NCBI GenBank assembly: GCA_963719875.1
Contig: CAVRDJ010000004.1
Span: 1,054,001-1,118,000 of the forward strand
Source: Palsa-360 sp963719875
GTDB taxonomy: Bacteria > Acidobacteriota > Terriglobia > Acidiferrales > UBA7541
Length of the DNA stretch: 64,000 bases
Direction: 5' to 3'
The notes below the pieces were generated by a model, which saw nothing but the letters and a program-made list of their open reading frames with translations, was not told the DNA's origin and searched no databases. Shown piece after piece: positions 63,399 through 64,000 of the stretch (the stretch's first letter is position 1; each line of letters opens with the position of its first letter). The translations under genes were made by a program, and so were the position numbers.

Positions 63399-63751
63399 CG
63401 ACTATTACCTCCTCATTTTCTAGGCCGCAATGCGGCCTGACCCGAGGACTGACGCGAACTTCTGTGTTATCCGAGAACTGTTATCGCCGGCTGGAATGCA
63501 ATGGGATCCGTGTTATCCGGTGTTGTTTCGGCGGAAGTGTGTGGGGCATGTTTTCGCCTCGGCCGGTTTGCTTCCCCCACGCCACGTCATGCTAGAAGAA
63601 TCACAGACCCGTGTCTGTTCACTTATGAACACATATGTGATTCGGTTCGCCATCGGGAGCGCCACCTTGCATTGCAAGAACTCTCCAAAATGTTCAAAAG
63701 GATACAGCAGATTCGCTTTCCTGAGTTCAAGCTCCAACCGAGGACATAACT
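63399..63751. other. Divergent intergenic region with GTCTGT dyad site 4
   Basis: No gene supported. The region separates the Thivi_2564-like gene (minus) from the Gln-rich exported gene (plus), so the dyad at 63613-63631 could act on either. Confidence 0.5.
63613..63631. promoter_or_regulatory. GTCTGT dyad, site 4
   Basis: GTCTGTTCACTTATGAACA. Its core TGTTCA-CTTA-TGAACA (63616-63631) is a perfect inverted repeat, the best dyad of the four. It lies about 215 bases upstream of 63398 (minus) and 120 bases upstream of 63752 (plus). Confidence 0.6.
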
Positions 63752-64000
63752 ATGAATCGCCCTAAAGTTATCGGCACAGCAGTTCTGTTATTACTTTTCG
63801 GAACCACTACTCTTGGGTTCGCACAGCAAGAACAAAAAGGGGACAAGCAGGATAGGCCGGAAAAACAAGCCGAGCCCGCGCAACAGAAGGGCCAGCAGCA
63901 ACAACAGAAACCGGCCACCCAGCAGCGCGCCCAACAACAGCAGGAAAACAAGAACACGCAGCAGCACGCCCAGCAGCAACAGCAAAATCAGAACAGGCAG
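63752..64000 (+). CDS. Gln-rich exported low-complexity protein, cut by window edge
   Basis: ATG at 63752 follows GAGGACATAACT. The first 25 residues are a signal peptide ending FA (VLLLLFGTTTLGFAQ). After that the visible part is almost only Gln, Lys, Glu, Asn and Ala, with strings such as EKQAEPAQQKGQQQQ. The frame runs off the right end after 83 codons, so length and any further domain are unknown. Such a hydrophilic tail is usually a linker in front of a C-terminal domain. Confidence 0.7.
   Translation, partial: MNRPKVIGTAVLLLLFGTTTLGFAQQEQKGDKQDRPEKQAEPAQQKGQQQQQKPATQQRAQQQQENKNTQQHAQQQQQNQNRQ

Overview
The window reads as chromosome of a soil-type Acidobacteriota bacterium. This is inferred from gene style, not from a marker gene: several serine/threonine kinases fused to TPR or PD40 propeller domains, outer-membrane barrels led by a carboxypeptidase-regulatory-like domain, LVIVD-repeat cytochromes, small exported proteins of a type I associate with that phylum, and moderately high GC. 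No rRNA, tRNA, CRISPR array, integrase or transposase was seen.

Layout. 0-9.7 kb: a secreted GlcG/HbpS-like lipoprotein (cut by the left edge), then an outer-membrane beta-barrel, a nine-to-ten-heme cytochrome with a C-terminal LVIVD propeller, and a second outer-membrane barrel; this looks like an electron-transfer or redox conduit across the outer membrane. 9.7-20.2 kb, minus strand: a signalling block of a giant Ser/Thr kinase with ten 52-residue repeats, an FHA-GAF-adenylate cyclase, a frameshifted PP2C phosphatase, and separately a GAF-SpoIIE phosphatase. 20.7-28.3 kb: a catabolic cluster of two MmgE/PrpD proteins, an MFS carrier, a UGSC-family protein with its partner and an isocitrate/isopropylmalate-type dehydrogenase, the last three translationally chained or nearly so. 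28.5-34.9 kb: an MDR oxidoreductase and an RND efflux pair. 35-42.9 kb, minus strand: an NlpC/P60-like protein, an NHL propeller, a truncated kinase stub and two full kinases in an overlapping operon. 43.7-52.5 kb: one 2938-residue cyclic beta-1,2-glucan synthase.

52.7-64 kb is an envelope/stress island of short genes: SYLF protein, DUF3185, CsbD, DUF3309, Thivi_2564-type membrane peptides, an OmpA protein, a DedA protein, a Crp/Fnr regulator with an ATGA-coupled 59-residue upstream gene, a PAS-GGDEF response regulator and a broken alpha/beta hydrolase. Four copies of a 19-bp dyad (GTCTGTNCWCTWNTGNACR) lie in promoter-side gaps of this island and suggest a shared regulator.

The strongest leads for undescribed biology are the barrel-cytochrome-barrel locus, the UGSC/PrpD/dehydrogenase operon, the four-copy dyad of the stress island, and the kinase / FHA-cyclase / phosphatase cassette.
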